DNA of 64,000 nucleotides from JBFGCM01 sp041581135 (GCA_041581135.1 JBFGCM010000003.1:1-64000); one strand, 5' to 3'. Shown: positions 25,131 to 33,803, numbered from the stretch's first letter. The notes: generated from the sequence alone by a model not told the origin. Translations and numbers: made by a program.

Positions 25131-25952
25131 ATGCGACCCACGATTGCCATCCTCGGTGCCGGCAGCCTCGGCGAGATCTTCGCCAAGGGATTGCTGCGCG
25201 CCGGCTGGGAACCCACAGAACTGGTGCTGGCGGCGCGCCGCGCCGAACGTGCCGTCGAGGCCGAGAAGGCCACCGGCGTCACCACGCTGCTGGACGCCTC
25301 CGAGGCGGCAGCAGGGCGCGAGGTCGTGATCCTGGCGGTGAAGCCCAAGGACGCCGTCGGCCTGTTGCACACGCTCCAGGGGACCATCCAGGCGGGGCAG
25401 GTGGTGGTTTCGGTGATGGCGGGTGTGCCCCTTGCGGTGTTCGAGCGGGAACTGCCCGGCATCGCGGTGATCCGGGCCATGCCCAACACGCCGGCGGCTG
25501 TCGACGAAGGCATGACGGCCTTTTGCGGCGGCACGTTCGCCGACGACCCGGCCCTGGCGGTCGCCGAGACCGTCCTCGGCGCCGTCGGAGAGACCATCCA
25601 TCTCTCGGAGGACCTCCTCGATGCGGTCACGGCGGTCTCGGGCACGGGTCCGGCCTACATCTTCCTCCTCGCCGAAGCGATGACGGATGCCGCCATCCGT
25701 GAGGGTCTTCCGCGTGACGCCGCCGTGAAGCTGGTCGATCAGACGCTGCGAGGCTCCGGCAAGCTGGTCGCCGAGTCACACCTCCCGCCGGTGGAGCTGC
25801 GTGCCCAGGTCACCTCCCCCGGCGGTACGACCGCGGCTGCGGTTCACGTGCTCGAGGAGGGCGGGTTCCGGGCACTCATGGAAGACGCCGTGCGTGCCGC
25901 TGCGGCCCGCTCCCGTGAGATGGGGGCCCGGGCCGCCGCCGACGAGGAGTAG
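25131..25952 (+). CDS. proC: Pyrroline-5-carboxylate reductase
   Basis: 273 residues, the normal length. N-terminal NAD(P)H site 'AILGAGSLGEIFAKGLLRAG'; 'RAMPNTPAAVDEGMTAF' and 'VSGTGPAYIFLLAEAMTDAAIREGL' are the conserved catalytic and dimer motifs, and 'QVTSPGGTTAAAVHVLEEGGFRALMEDAV' is the ProC signature near the end. It performs the last step of proline synthesis. TACACT at 25116-25121 lies 9 nt before the ATG, the leaderless pattern. It is a single gene. Confidence 0.95.
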   Translation: MRPTIAILGAGSLGEIFAKGLLRAGWEPTELVLAARRAERAVEAEKATGVTTLLDASEAAAGREVVILAVKPKDAVGLLHTLQGTIQAGQVVVSVMAGVPLAVFERELPGIAVIRAMPNTPAAVDEGMTAFCGGTFADDPALAVAETVLGAVGETIHLSEDLLDAVTAVSGTGPAYIFLLAEAMTDAAIREGLPRDAAVKLVDQTLRGSGKLVAESHLPPVELRAQVTSPGGTTAAAVHVLEEGGFRALMEDAVRAAAARSREMGARAAADEE

Positions 25953-25996
25953 GGGGCGTGTCGTCGGCGGCGGGTGGCCCGCGGCCTTGCGGTCGG

Positions 25997-27013
25997 CTAT
26001 CCGCGGCGGTTGCTCGTGAAGGTGAACACCGCCGTGTTGCCGAGACCGTCGGAGAGCGTCACGTCGAACGGCTCTCCGTAGGGCGCCGACGGGAACACCA
26101 TCTTGATGTGCCATCTGCCGGCGTCGTCGGCGACGTCTGAGCGAGAGCCGTACGGGGAGGATGCCGTAACGGTGGCTCCCGGCACCGCCGTGCCGATGTA
26201 GACCTCATACGCGATACGCTTACCGGTACGGCCGTAGGCCTGGTAGGCGACGAACTGAGGCGGGGATTCGTCCCCTCCGTGGTCGCCGCTGCGACTGGAT
26301 CCTTGGTCCACGGAGTCGTGACTACTGCTGGTGTCGTGGCTGTCACCAGGGTTGTCGGACAAAGGAGTCGCAGTGGCGACCCCGGCTGGGTCGAACTGGA
26401 CGAAGATCTGCGTGGTCGTCGTGTTGCCGGAGGCATCGGTAGCGGTCAGCTCCGCAGCGTTCGTGCCCGGCTCGAGCACCAACACCATGTACCAATTGCC
26501 GTCGGCGTCCACATCGGCCTCGTAGATCCCCGTGCTGATCTTCGCCCCCGGCTCGGTCGTGCCCTCGAAGAGGACATGGTCCACTTCGAAGACCTGACCG
26601 TCCGCGGGCGACGTGATCATCAGGGTCGGGGGGTTCGTGTCGGGGGAGGGAGCGGGGATGGCGTCCGCCTCTTCGAGCGGCGGCATGGATTCTGTCAGCC
26701 TGGCGTCCTCCGGGAGCACGGAGTCGGCACGGCGTTCGGGACGCACGGTGACGGTCGGCGGCTCGGGGGGCGCCTCGACTCGTATCTGCGGCTGCGTCGC
26801 GGCCGGCGGCTGTTCCTGGATCTCGGGGGCGGTCTGTAGCCAGGCTGCGCCCACGATGAGGCCGACGATGGCAACGCCGGCAACCATCAGCTGGCGAGCC
26901 TGTCGGATGCGGCGCTTACGCCGGATCCGGCGCAGTCCTGCGCTCGGGGAGACGGTGACGACGGCCTCTTCCATCGTGGTGGCGGCCTGGCGGGCGCGAG
27001 CTTCGAACGTCAT
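25997..27013 (-). CDS. Membrane-anchored protein with Ig-like domains, coupled to ECF sigma factor
   Basis: 338 residues from ATG at 27013, overlapping the sigma-factor stop as ATGA. A short basic cytoplasmic N-terminus ('LRRIRRKRRIRQARQ') precedes one membrane helix ('LMVAGVAIVGLIVGAAWL', about 43-60), a Pro-rich stalk, and two extracellular beta-domains: 'PPTLMITSPADGQVFEVDHVLFEGTTEPGA...ELTATDASGNTTTT' (bacterial Ig-like) and a C-terminal 'ATVTASSPYGSR...FDVTLSDGLGNTAVFTF'. Coupling to the sigma gene suggests an anti-sigma or sensing role, but no zinc-binding HxxxCxxC or usual anti-sigma helix set is visible in the 42-residue N-terminus. Regulator of sigma activity is therefore inference. 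Confidence 0.72.
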   Translation of the reverse strand: MTFEARARQAATTMEEAVVTVSPSAGLRRIRRKRRIRQARQLMVAGVAIVGLIVGAAWLQTAPEIQEQPPAATQPQIRVEAPPEPPTVTVRPERRADSVLPEDARLTESMPPLEEADAIPAPSPDTNPPTLMITSPADGQVFEVDHVLFEGTTEPGAKISTGIYEADVDADGNWYMVLVLEPGTNAAELTATDASGNTTTTQIFVQFDPAGVATATPLSDNPGDSHDTSSSHDSVDQGSSRSGDHGGDESPPQFVAYQAYGRTGKRIAYEVYIGTAVPGATVTASSPYGSRSDVADDAGRWHIKMVFPSAPYGEPFDVTLSDGLGNTAVFTFTSNRRG

Positions 27014-27594
27014 CGCAAGTCCTCGATGTGGAGACGCTTGGCGATGGCCTTGCGACCCTTGAACAGGTGGACCCGTACCGTGGCCTCGGTGCAGCGGAGC
27101 ACTTCGGCGATCTCGGACACGGGCCGATCCTCGAGGTAGTGGAGAGCGATGGCCTGAGCTTGCCGTTTCGGCAGCTTGCGGACCGCATGCCAGAACTCGT
27201 GGTCCTCGGGCATCAGCTGGGAGACCTGAGGCTCGTGCCGCATCCGGGCCACTGCCTTGGCCTCCCGCACCTTGGTGCGGAACATCGACACGGAGATGTT
27301 CGAGACCACGCGTCGCACCCACAGCTCGGGTCGTTCGAACTTGCCGATGCGGTCCCAGTCCTTGTGCGCCGCCAGGAACGCGTCCTGGGCGATGTCCTCG
27401 GCGATGTGGCGGCTGCCGGACAACGCATACGCCAAGCCCACGGTGGCCCGGTAGTTGGCGTGGTAGAAGGTCTCGAATTGTGGCGCGACCTGGATCACCG
27501 GAGGTGCGTCGGGTGCGTCGGAATGCGGCGTCTGTGCTGCCGACCGCGAGAGGCGGCCGGAAGAACGCTGCTTGTGCCGGTGGTGCGCCTTCAT
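27010..27594 (-). CDS. ECF-type RNA polymerase sigma factor
   Basis: 194 residues. Region 2 is 'FETFYHANYRATVGLAYALSGSRHIAEDIAQDAFLAAHKDW' with the -10 recognition stretch 'ELWVRRVVSNISVSMFR'; region 4 is 'HAVRKLPKRQAQAIALHYLEDRPVSEIAEVLRCTEATVRVHLFKGRKAI', a normal helix-turn-helix. The basic 40-residue N-terminal extension is unusual but common in actinobacteria. It is translationally coupled (ATGA) to a membrane Ig-like protein. Promoter targets cannot be named. Confidence 0.88.
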   Translation of the reverse strand: MKAHHRHKQRSSGRLSRSAAQTPHSDAPDAPPVIQVAPQFETFYHANYRATVGLAYALSGSRHIAEDIAQDAFLAAHKDWDRIGKFERPELWVRRVVSNISVSMFRTKVREAKAVARMRHEPQVSQLMPEDHEFWHAVRKLPKRQAQAIALHYLEDRPVSEIAEVLRCTEATVRVHLFKGRKAIAKRLHIEDLR

Positions 27595-27802
27595 CTGTGT
27601 ATCAATCGCTCCAGCGGCCCGAAACGTTTACTCCGATTTGGCGGGATGTGTCTCCCGACCCGGAGGATCGTCGTGTAGGTGCTGGTCGATCTGGTTCGCG
27701 TGCAGGTTGGTGGCGCCAGCCAAGCACGGCGGACGCGCGATGCGTCGCCTTTAAGGTATCCCCCGTCACGTAGGTCACACGACTGGAGGGTCCGGGCTTC
27801 CC

Positions 27803-29131
27803 ATGCGGCTCAGCGCCACCCGTATCGTACGTTTTTCCGCGGTGCTCTTCACCTTGGCGGCCCTGTGGGCGCCGCCGGCTCTGGCTGCCGATCCCGACGA
27901 CGTGGCTCGTACGGTCTTCGATCAAGGATATTTCATCGAGCCGGGGGCGAGCATCTCTGCCGGTAGAGCGGGCGAGCTCGTCGCGGAGGTGCGCAACGAA
28001 GGTGAGCGGTTCTCGCTGGTCGTGCTGTCCGAGGAACCGGCGGGCGGGGCGGTCACCTTCGCAGACGCCGTCTTCGACCGGTTGGGGCTGGACGGCACCG
28101 TGTTGGTGGTGGCGCCAGAGACGGCGGGCTTCAGCTCGGACCAGAGCCTGTTCACCGATGCCGAGCGCAATGCCGCGTTGGAGCGCGCGTTCGATGTCGG
28201 CGGGGATGACGAGAGTTTCGCAGCGGCGTTCGTGGCGACGCTGGTTGGCGAGCCGGCCTCTGCACCCGGCGGCTCCGACGGTGGAGGCGGCTCCGGCTTC
28301 CTCGTGTTTCTGGTCGTCATCGCCGTCATCGGGCTGCTCGGCTTCCTCTGGGTGCGATCCCAACGCAAACGGAGTGAGGCCAAGGTCGTCGGCCACCTCG
28401 AGGAGGCGAAAGCGGAGATCCAGAACCAGGTCGACGCCGTCGCCAACGAGGTGCTCGACCTGGAGGAGCGGGTGCGCGTGGCCGACAACGAAGAAGCCGA
28501 CGCGTTCTATCAGCAGGCCAACGCCGCCTACGTTGCCGCCGCCGAGGCGTTCGAGCGGGCCACCGATCTGCGCGCCCTCGAGTCCATCTCCGACCAGCTC
28601 GACGAGGCGGCGTGGCAGCTCGACGCCGCCGAAGCGGTGCTCGAAGGACGACCGGTGCCCAAGAAGCCGCCCAAGGAGGAGCCGGGGCGTTGCTTCTTCG
28701 ATCCGACCCACGCCCCGCCGTATGTCGATGCCGAGATTCGCACGCCCGCAGGGAGCCGCACCGTGAAGGTCTGTCGAGCCGACGCAGAGAAGTTGCAGCG
28801 CGGTGAGCGTCCTGACTCACGAATGATCGAAGTCGGCGGCCGGCGTGTGCCCGCGGCGTCCGCACCGCGGTCTCACGGCGGCCTCGGTATGGGCGGCCTC
28901 GACATGTTCTCGGTGATTCTCGGCGGCATGGCCTCGCAGATGTCATGGGGTGGCGCCGGCCGGGGCCGCAGCTCGCGGCCGCGTGCGTCGTCGCGCTCGG
29001 GTGGAGGGCTCTTCCCTCGACCCTCGGGCCGGGGCCGCTCGAGCAGTCGTGGTCGCAGCTCGGGCTCGTCGCGTCGCCGATCGGCGAGCCGGTCCGGTAG
29101 GAGTCGCGGTGGGGGTCGGCGGCGCCGCTGA
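27803..29131 (+). CDS. TPM-domain membrane protein with coiled coil and Arg/Ser/Gly-rich tail
   Basis: 442 residues. A signal peptide (cleavage near 'PPALAADP') is followed by an extracytoplasmic TPM-like domain (about 28-150: 'VARTVFDQGYFIEPGASI...VVLSEEPAGG...LGLDGTVLVVAPE...AFAATLV'), a Gly/Ser linker, one membrane helix ('GFLVFLVVIAVIGLLGFLWV', near 172-191), a cytoplasmic coiled coil (about 195-290), a cysteine-containing 'GRCFFDPTHAPPYVDAEIRT' segment, and an 80-residue tail of Arg/Ser/Gly repeats. The tail is basic and disordered. It sits 96 bp upstream of pspA in the same direction, so a role in membrane-stress handling with PspA is a reasonable inference. Confidence 0.75.
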   Translation: MRLSATRIVRFSAVLFTLAALWAPPALAADPDDVARTVFDQGYFIEPGASISAGRAGELVAEVRNEGERFSLVVLSEEPAGGAVTFADAVFDRLGLDGTVLVVAPETAGFSSDQSLFTDAERNAALERAFDVGGDDESFAAAFVATLVGEPASAPGGSDGGGGSGFLVFLVVIAVIGLLGFLWVRSQRKRSEAKVVGHLEEAKAEIQNQVDAVANEVLDLEERVRVADNEEADAFYQQANAAYVAAAEAFERATDLRALESISDQLDEAAWQLDAAEAVLEGRPVPKKPPKEEPGRCFFDPTHAPPYVDAEIRTPAGSRTVKVCRADAEKLQRGERPDSRMIEVGGRRVPAASAPRSHGGLGMGGLDMFSVILGGMASQMSWGGAGRGRSSRPRASSRSGGGLFPRPSGRGRSSSRGRSSGSSRRRSASRSGRSRGGGRRRR

Positions 29132-29227
29132 GTGGCGGTAGCACAGCACGCCGTAGCCGCCCGCCCATCCCGTTTGGCTTTCTCCTACACTTCTGGCACC
29201 GCTTTCGAAATGGAGGACTGAGCCGTC

Positions 29228-29950
29228 ATGGGATTCCTGAAGCGCTTGTGGGGCTACATCAAGCAGCTCTTCAAGTCGACCGCCGAAGGTGCGATGAATC
29301 CGGAGATCGAGATCGAGCAGGCCATCAACGAGGCCAAGAAGCGTGATCAAGAGCTGCGGAATCAGGCTGCCAAGGTGGTGGCGCACCGCACGCAGATCGA
29401 AGGGCAGATGGAGCGCGCCGCCGACGACGTCGGCGAGGCGCGTGAACTCGCCAAGCAGTCGCTGCTCAAGGCCGAGCAGGCCAAGAGCAACGGCGACACC
29501 GACGGCGTTCAGAAGTGGACTCGCACCGCCCAGGCGTTGGCGATGAAGCTGCAGGCCGCCGAGAACAACCTGAACTCGCTGAAGGGCCAATACGAGACAT
29601 CGGTGACGCAGGCGGACAAGGCCAAAGAGGCCGTGACCCAGAACGCGATGCGACTGCAGGAGCTGGCCGCCAAACGGATGGAGCTCTTGGGTTCGTTGCA
29701 GCAGGCGAAGATGCAGGAGTCCGTGAACAAGGCCGTCGAGTCGATCTCGTCGACCATGGACGTCGATATGCCCTCGCTGGAGAAGGTCGAGCAGAAGATC
29801 GAGGCGCGGAAGGCCGAGGCCATGGCGAAGGCCGAATTGCGGGAAGCGACTCCCGAAGGCGCCGAGACCGAGTTGCGCGAGGCGATCAGCGAGGCACAGG
29901 CCGACGCCAAGCTCGACGAGCTGAAGGCCGAGCTGGGGCTCACCACGTGA
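29228..29950 (+). CDS. pspA: PspA/IM30 (ESCRT-III-like) membrane-stress protein
   Basis: 240 residues. The amphipathic start 'MGFLKRLWGYIKQLFKSTAEGAMNPE' and the long coiled coil (about 25-190: 'EIEQAINEAKKRDQELRNQAAKVVAHRTQIEGQ') are those of PspA/Vipp1, which polymerises on the inner face of damaged membranes. The end ('TELREAISEAQADAKLDELKAELGL') replaces the Vipp1 extension. GGAGG lies 11 nt before the ATG. It follows the TPM-domain gene and is likely in one transcript with it; no PspB/C genes are present. Confidence 0.9.
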   Translation: MGFLKRLWGYIKQLFKSTAEGAMNPEIEIEQAINEAKKRDQELRNQAAKVVAHRTQIEGQMERAADDVGEARELAKQSLLKAEQAKSNGDTDGVQKWTRTAQALAMKLQAAENNLNSLKGQYETSVTQADKAKEAVTQNAMRLQELAAKRMELLGSLQQAKMQESVNKAVESISSTMDVDMPSLEKVEQKIEARKAEAMAKAELREATPEGAETELREAISEAQADAKLDELKAELGLTT

Positions 29951-30032
29951 CGCCGCAGCGGTAACACGACGCCTTTTGTCGCAGCGCCGTCGGGGCATCC
30001 CGGCGGCGTTGCCGTTTCTGGGGAGGATCGAG

Positions 30033-30776
30033 ATGGAAGCAGGAGAGCGGCGTGACCCGTCGCGGCAGCGGTGGTTCACGAAGTCGGCAACTGTGTACGA
30101 CGCGATCTACGAGTCGATCCTCGATTACGACGCAGAAACCGAGCTCTTGATGGACATCATCGGCGAGCGGCGCCCGGGTGCCGAGTCCGTGCTCGAGGTC
30201 GGGTGCGGTACCGGTCAGTTCCTTGCGCGGTTGCGACGCGACTTCGGGCGGGTGGTCGGCGTCGACGTGTCCGAGGAGATGGTGGCGGTGTGCCGTGCTC
30301 GACACCCTGAGTGCGATGTCAGGCTCGACGACATGCGGACGTTCGACCTCGGCGAACAGTTCGACGCGGTGCTGTGCTTGTTTGCATCGGTCGGCTACGT
30401 GCGCACTCTCCACGGTCTGCAGCAGGCGACGAGTGCTCTGGCGCGCCATCTCGCTCCAGGTGGGGTGCTCGTGCTCGACGGCTGGATCCGGCCCGAGGAC
30501 TACGTAGTGGGCCATCGTCACGCGCTGACGGCCCACGCTCCGGGGTTGACCGTGTCGCGTCACTCGCTGGCACACGCGGGTCCGCCCGGGGAGTCCATGA
30601 TCGACATGGCGCATCTCGTGTCGACGCCGGAGGGCTTCGACTACTACGTGGAGCGGCACGAGATGGGGCTGTTCGCCGACGAGGATGTCGTGGCGGCGAT
30701 GCGCGCCGCCGGCCTCGAAGACATCGAGGTGCTCGAGTGGAGAGCGCGGGGACGGTACGTGGGGAGTGCACCCTGA
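30033..30776 (+). CDS. Class I SAM-dependent methyltransferase
   Basis: 247 residues from ATG at 30033, preceded by GGGGAGG. 'FTKSATVYDAIYESILDYDAETELLMDII' then motif I 'VLEVGCGTGQFLARL', 'VVGVDVSEEMVAVCRARHP' and 'FDAVLCLFASVGYV' resemble the N,N-dimethyltransferases of amino sugars (DesVI/TylM1-like), followed by 'HLAPGGVLVLDGWIRPEDY'. No sugar-biosynthesis genes are near, so the substrate is open. The gap to EtfD contains a possible operator, so it is probably a separate unit. Confidence 0.82.
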   Translation: MEAGERRDPSRQRWFTKSATVYDAIYESILDYDAETELLMDIIGERRPGAESVLEVGCGTGQFLARLRRDFGRVVGVDVSEEMVAVCRARHPECDVRLDDMRTFDLGEQFDAVLCLFASVGYVRTLHGLQQATSALARHLAPGGVLVLDGWIRPEDYVVGHRHALTAHAPGLTVSRHSLAHAGPPGESMIDMAHLVSTPEGFDYYVERHEMGLFADEDVVAAMRAAGLEDIEVLEWRARGRYVGSAP

Positions 30777-30824
30777 CGAGTGTGCTCGCCGCGCAACGGC
30801 CACCGGGGCGGGCAGGTTCGTTCG

Positions 30825-30863
30825 TTGTGCTTATTCGGCGCGTAATGGTGGTTCTAAGCACAA
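30825..30863. promoter_or_regulatory. Inverted repeat upstream of the EtfD gene
   Basis: TTGTGCTTA (30825-30833) and its exact complement TAAGCACAA (30855-30863) have centres 30 bp apart, about three helical turns. They lie 60-95 bp before the EtfD start in an AT-richer patch, suitable as half-sites for a regulator dimer or a looped pair. The factor is unknown. Confidence 0.45.
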
Positions 30864-30921
30864 TCGACGCATCGACCTCCCTCACTACACTCGCCTGCGT
30901 CGCCGACGAACGGGAGGACTG

Positions 30922-33111
30922 GTGGCAGGGACGACGACCGAGGCGCCCGTGACCGAAGACGCGATCACCGCGCCGGTTCGTACCCGCTCCGTCGCCCATC
31001 TGTTGCTGTGGCTCGCCGCAGCCAGCGTCGTCGGCACCTTGCTGCTCTGGTGGCTGGGTACCCTCTCAGCCGAGGAGGAGCCCGAAGTCGGCCGCGCCGT
31101 CTTCGGCAACATTCCCGGCGCCCTGGTCGCCTTCTTCTACGTGGGTGTCTCGGTCTTCCTCGGGTTCTCGATCTACCTGTTCGCCCAGCGAATGCGCAAC
31201 GTGGAACGGGGACGGCCGGAGAGCCGCGCCGGGCTGTGGAAGCAGCGCATCCGTCGCCTCGACCAGGGTCTTCGCATGAAGACGCTGCTCGAGGATCGGG
31301 AAGCCGGACTGATGCATGCCGCCATCTACTACGGATTCCTGGTGCTGTTCTTGGGCACCGTCACCCTCGAGATCGACCACCTGCTCCCCAACAACCTCAA
31401 GTTCCTCCACGGGAGCGTGTACCAGGCGTACTCGGCCATCCTCGACGCCTTCGGCCTCGTGTTCCTGGGCGGGCTGGCATGGGCAGCCGTCCGCCGCTAC
31501 GGGAAGCGGCCGTGGCGCCTCCGCAGCAAGACGAAGCCGGAGGACATGTGGATCCTGATCACGCTGGCCACCATCGGCGTCACCGGCTTGCTCACCGAGG
31601 CCGCCCGTATCGCCACGATGGGCCGGCCCGGATTCGAGATCTGGTCGTTCGTGGGATACCCACTCAGCTACCTGTTTCCCGAGTCGTCGGCGGCGGGGCT
31701 CCACCAGATCGTCTGGACGGTGCACGCCATTGCGTTCGGCGTGTTCCTGATCATCTTGCCGACGACGAAGCTCCGCCACATGGTCACCTCGCCCGTCAAC
31801 CTGGCGCTGTCGCCGCGGGAGCGCCCGAAGGGCGCGATGCGCGAGATGGTCAACCTCATGGAGGCCGAAGATCTCCCCGACGCCGTGGGCGCCTCCACCG
31901 TGGGCGAGTTCACCTGGAAGCAGCTGTTCGACACGGAGGCCTGCACCGTGTGCGGCCGCTGCACGTCGGTGTGCCCGGCCAACACCACCGGTAAGCCGCT
32001 GGACCCCAGGGAGATCGTCCTGAAGCTCGGTGAGGTGGCGGCCCGCACGGCGGCGGACCCACTGTCACCGCCGGTGAGCGTCGACAGCGAGATCACCGTG
32101 TCCAGTGACCTCGTCTTCGAACGCATCACCTCCGAGGAGCTGTGGGCATGTACGTCCTGCCGCGCCTGCGACGAGATCTGTCCCGTCGACATCGAGATCC
32201 TCGACAAGATCCTCGACATGCGCCGCTATCTCTCGCTGATGGAATCGGATTTCCCCAGCGAGCTGGGCAAGGCGTACATCTCCCTGGAGAACTCTTCCAA
32301 CGTGTACGGCGTCGACCAGAGCACGCGTGGTGACTGGACCGACGACCTCGGGTTCCCCGTGAAGCGGCTCGGCGAGCCAGGGGTGGAGGCCGAGTATCTC
32401 TACTGGGTGGGATGCGCCGGTAGCTTCGACGACCGTAACCGGAAGGTGACGATCTCCACCGCCCGTCTGCTGCAGGAGGCCGGTGTCGACTTCGCCATCC
32501 TCGGTCCCGGCGAGCTGTGCACGGGTGACCCGGCCCGACGCACCGGCAACGAGTACGTGTTCCAAGGGCTGGCGCTGCAGAACATCGAGACACTCAACGA
32601 TCTCGGTGTCACCAAGATCATCACGCAATGCCCGCACTGCTTCAACACTCTGGGCAACGAGTATCCGCAGTTCGGTGGCGAGTACCAGGTGATGCACCAC
32701 AGTGAGCTGCTCATGAACCTGGTGGGGGAGGGCAAGATCACGCCCAAGAACGGAGACAGCCGCACGGTCACCTTCCACGACCCGTGCTACCTGGGCCGAC
32801 ACAACGACGTATTCCTGGCGCCCCGCGAGGTCATCGACAGCGTGGGCGACCGGGTCGAGATGCCACGCAACGGCCTCGACTCGTTCTGCTGCGGTGCCGG
32901 CGGAGGCCGGATGTGGATGGAGGAGCACCTCGGCAAGAAGGTCAACATCGAACGTACCGAGGAGGCGGTCGCCACCAACGCCGACATCGTGGCGACGGGC
33001 TGCCCGTTCTGTTACGTGATGATGGACGATGGCGTAAAGGAGATCGGTGCCGACGAGAGCGTCGAGGTGATGGACCTGGCGATGTTGTTGGCCCAGCGGA
33101 GCCTCGACTAG
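30922..33111 (+). CDS. EtfD-like membrane Fe-S oxidoreductase (CCG-domain/HdrD-like)
   Basis: About 729 residues from GTG at 30922 (GGGAGGAC upstream). Five or six membrane helices in the first 300 residues resemble a NarI-type heme b membrane part; then two [4Fe-4S] motifs ('CTVCGRCTSVCP' near 340 and 'CTSCRACDEICP' near 410), and two CCG domains ('YWVGCAGSFDD...QCPHCFNTL' and 'HDPCYLGRHN...FCCGAGGGRMW...GCPFCYVMM'). The same order occurs in mycobacterial EtfD (Rv0338c), which passes electrons from ETF to the quinone pool in fatty-acid oxidation. No etfAB or fadE genes are in the window. Confidence 0.87.
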   Translation: MAGTTTEAPVTEDAITAPVRTRSVAHLLLWLAAASVVGTLLLWWLGTLSAEEEPEVGRAVFGNIPGALVAFFYVGVSVFLGFSIYLFAQRMRNVERGRPESRAGLWKQRIRRLDQGLRMKTLLEDREAGLMHAAIYYGFLVLFLGTVTLEIDHLLPNNLKFLHGSVYQAYSAILDAFGLVFLGGLAWAAVRRYGKRPWRLRSKTKPEDMWILITLATIGVTGLLTEAARIATMGRPGFEIWSFVGYPLSYLFPESSAAGLHQIVWTVHAIAFGVFLIILPTTKLRHMVTSPVNLALSPRERPKGAMREMVNLMEAEDLPDAVGASTVGEFTWKQLFDTEACTVCGRCTSVCPANTTGKPLDPREIVLKLGEVAARTAADPLSPPVSVDSEITVSSDLVFERITSEELWACTSCRACDEICPVDIEILDKILDMRRYLSLMESDFPSELGKAYISLENSSNVYGVDQSTRGDWTDDLGFPVKRLGEPGVEAEYLYWVGCAGSFDDRNRKVTISTARLLQEAGVDFAILGPGELCTGDPARRTGNEYVFQGLALQNIETLNDLGVTKIITQCPHCFNTLGNEYPQFGGEYQVMHHSELLMNLVGEGKITPKNGDSRTVTFHDPCYLGRHNDVFLAPREVIDSVGDRVEMPRNGLDSFCCGAGGGRMWMEEHLGKKVNIERTEEAVATNADIVATGCPFCYVMMDDGVKEIGADESVEVMDLAMLLAQRSLD

Positions 33112-33274
33112 CCGCCTGATCGCGCCGGCCGGCGGACCCCACGGTCGGACGCCCGGCTGTCTCGGGCTGCGTCGTCTCCCCGAGCCGACTGGTGGACGAA
33201 CTAGTCCGTTGCCGGCGTCGGTCTCGCCTGCACTCAAGGCTCGTCACGGCGTTGCCGATATAGGGAGGGTGCTC

Positions 33275-33304
33275 ATGATCAGGAAGGAGCATCAGGCAAC
33301 ATGA
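33275..33304 (+). CDS. Nine-codon leader peptide overlapping the next gene
   Basis: ATG at 33275 has a strong site (AGGGAGGG, 5 nt spacer) and encodes MIRKEHQAT before TGA at 33302-33304, which overlaps the ATG of the downstream gene (ATGA). The downstream gene's own site (AAGGAG, 11 nt spacer) lies within this small frame. Layout suggests translational coupling or a leader. Seen directly; translation is inferred. Confidence 0.4.
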   Translation: MIRKEHQAT

Positions 33305-33636
33305 CGTGTTCTCGGTGCAGTGCCGAAGCTGTCGTCAAGCGCGACGCCGCGTACTACTGCGGCAAGTGCGCGATGGCCCGTGACTGGGAAGAGATCATCG
33401 CCATTGTCCAGGCCGATGGGGCTCCTGCTTCTCTCGTCGACTTTGGAGCTGCGAACCCCGCTGCTCAGCCGGAGCCCGAGCCGGTGGTCGAGGTCATCTC
33501 GGCTGATCCTGAGCCGGTTGCAGCCATGCCGGAACCCGAGCCGGCAGGAGCTTCTGCGCCCGCCGAGCTCGAAGAGGAGCCCATGGTGACCGCCGCAGCT
33601 GCGGCCAGCGACCTCCCCGCCGACCCCTTCGCATAG
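33301..33636 (+). CDS. Small zinc-ribbon-like protein with acidic Pro/Glu-rich tail
   Basis: 111 residues. Two CxxC pairs ('CSRCSAEAVVKRDAAYYCGKC', broken here by 13 residues) form a compact zinc-ribbon in the first 25 residues. The rest is a low-complexity acidic tail with 'PEPEP' runs ('ADPEPVAAMPEPEP', 'ELEEEP'), probably disordered. It could be a small adaptor or a nucleic-acid/protein-binding factor; no family recognised. It follows the leader peptide and ends 70 bp before a very strong terminator. Confidence 0.65.
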   Translation: MTCSRCSAEAVVKRDAAYYCGKCAMARDWEEIIAIVQADGAPASLVDFGAANPAAQPEPEPVVEVISADPEPVAAMPEPEPAGASAPAELEEEPMVTAAAAASDLPADPFA

Positions 33637-33673
33637 ACCCGGCGCTCGCCGCAGACCACGAAGGACGAGGCAT

Positions 33674-33693
33674 CCCCACGGCGTGCCGTGGGG
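33674..33693 (+). other. Hairpin before terminator
   Basis: CCCCACGGC-GT-GCCGTGGGG is a perfect 9-bp stem with a 2-nt gap (effective 4-nt loop), 13 bp before the next hairpin. It could stabilise the 3' end of the zinc-ribbon mRNA or form part of a small RNA. Confidence 0.5.
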
Positions 33694-33706
33694 ACACAGG
33701 ATTGAT

Positions 33707-33744
33707 GAAGCAGGGCCGGACCACGTCCGGCCCTGCTTCTGTTT
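33707..33744 (+). terminator. Very strong intrinsic terminator
   Basis: A perfect 15-bp stem GAAGCAGGGCCGGAC (33707-33721), CAC loop, complement at 33725-33739, then TGTTT. It isolates the zinc-ribbon gene from the HD gene. Confidence 0.85.
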
Positions 33745-33803
33745 ACCATCGCCTCCCGAATCGAGGGTGAGGTGTCCGTGCCGGCGCCACGGGAGGAGCG
33801 AAC

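Noticed and set aside
23195..25645. Long open frame of over 800 codons on the minus strand
   Set aside because: It lies fully antisense to the SLC13 permease and proC, both with clear family motifs; its product is His/Arg-rich and repetitive, typical of high-GC antisense frames.
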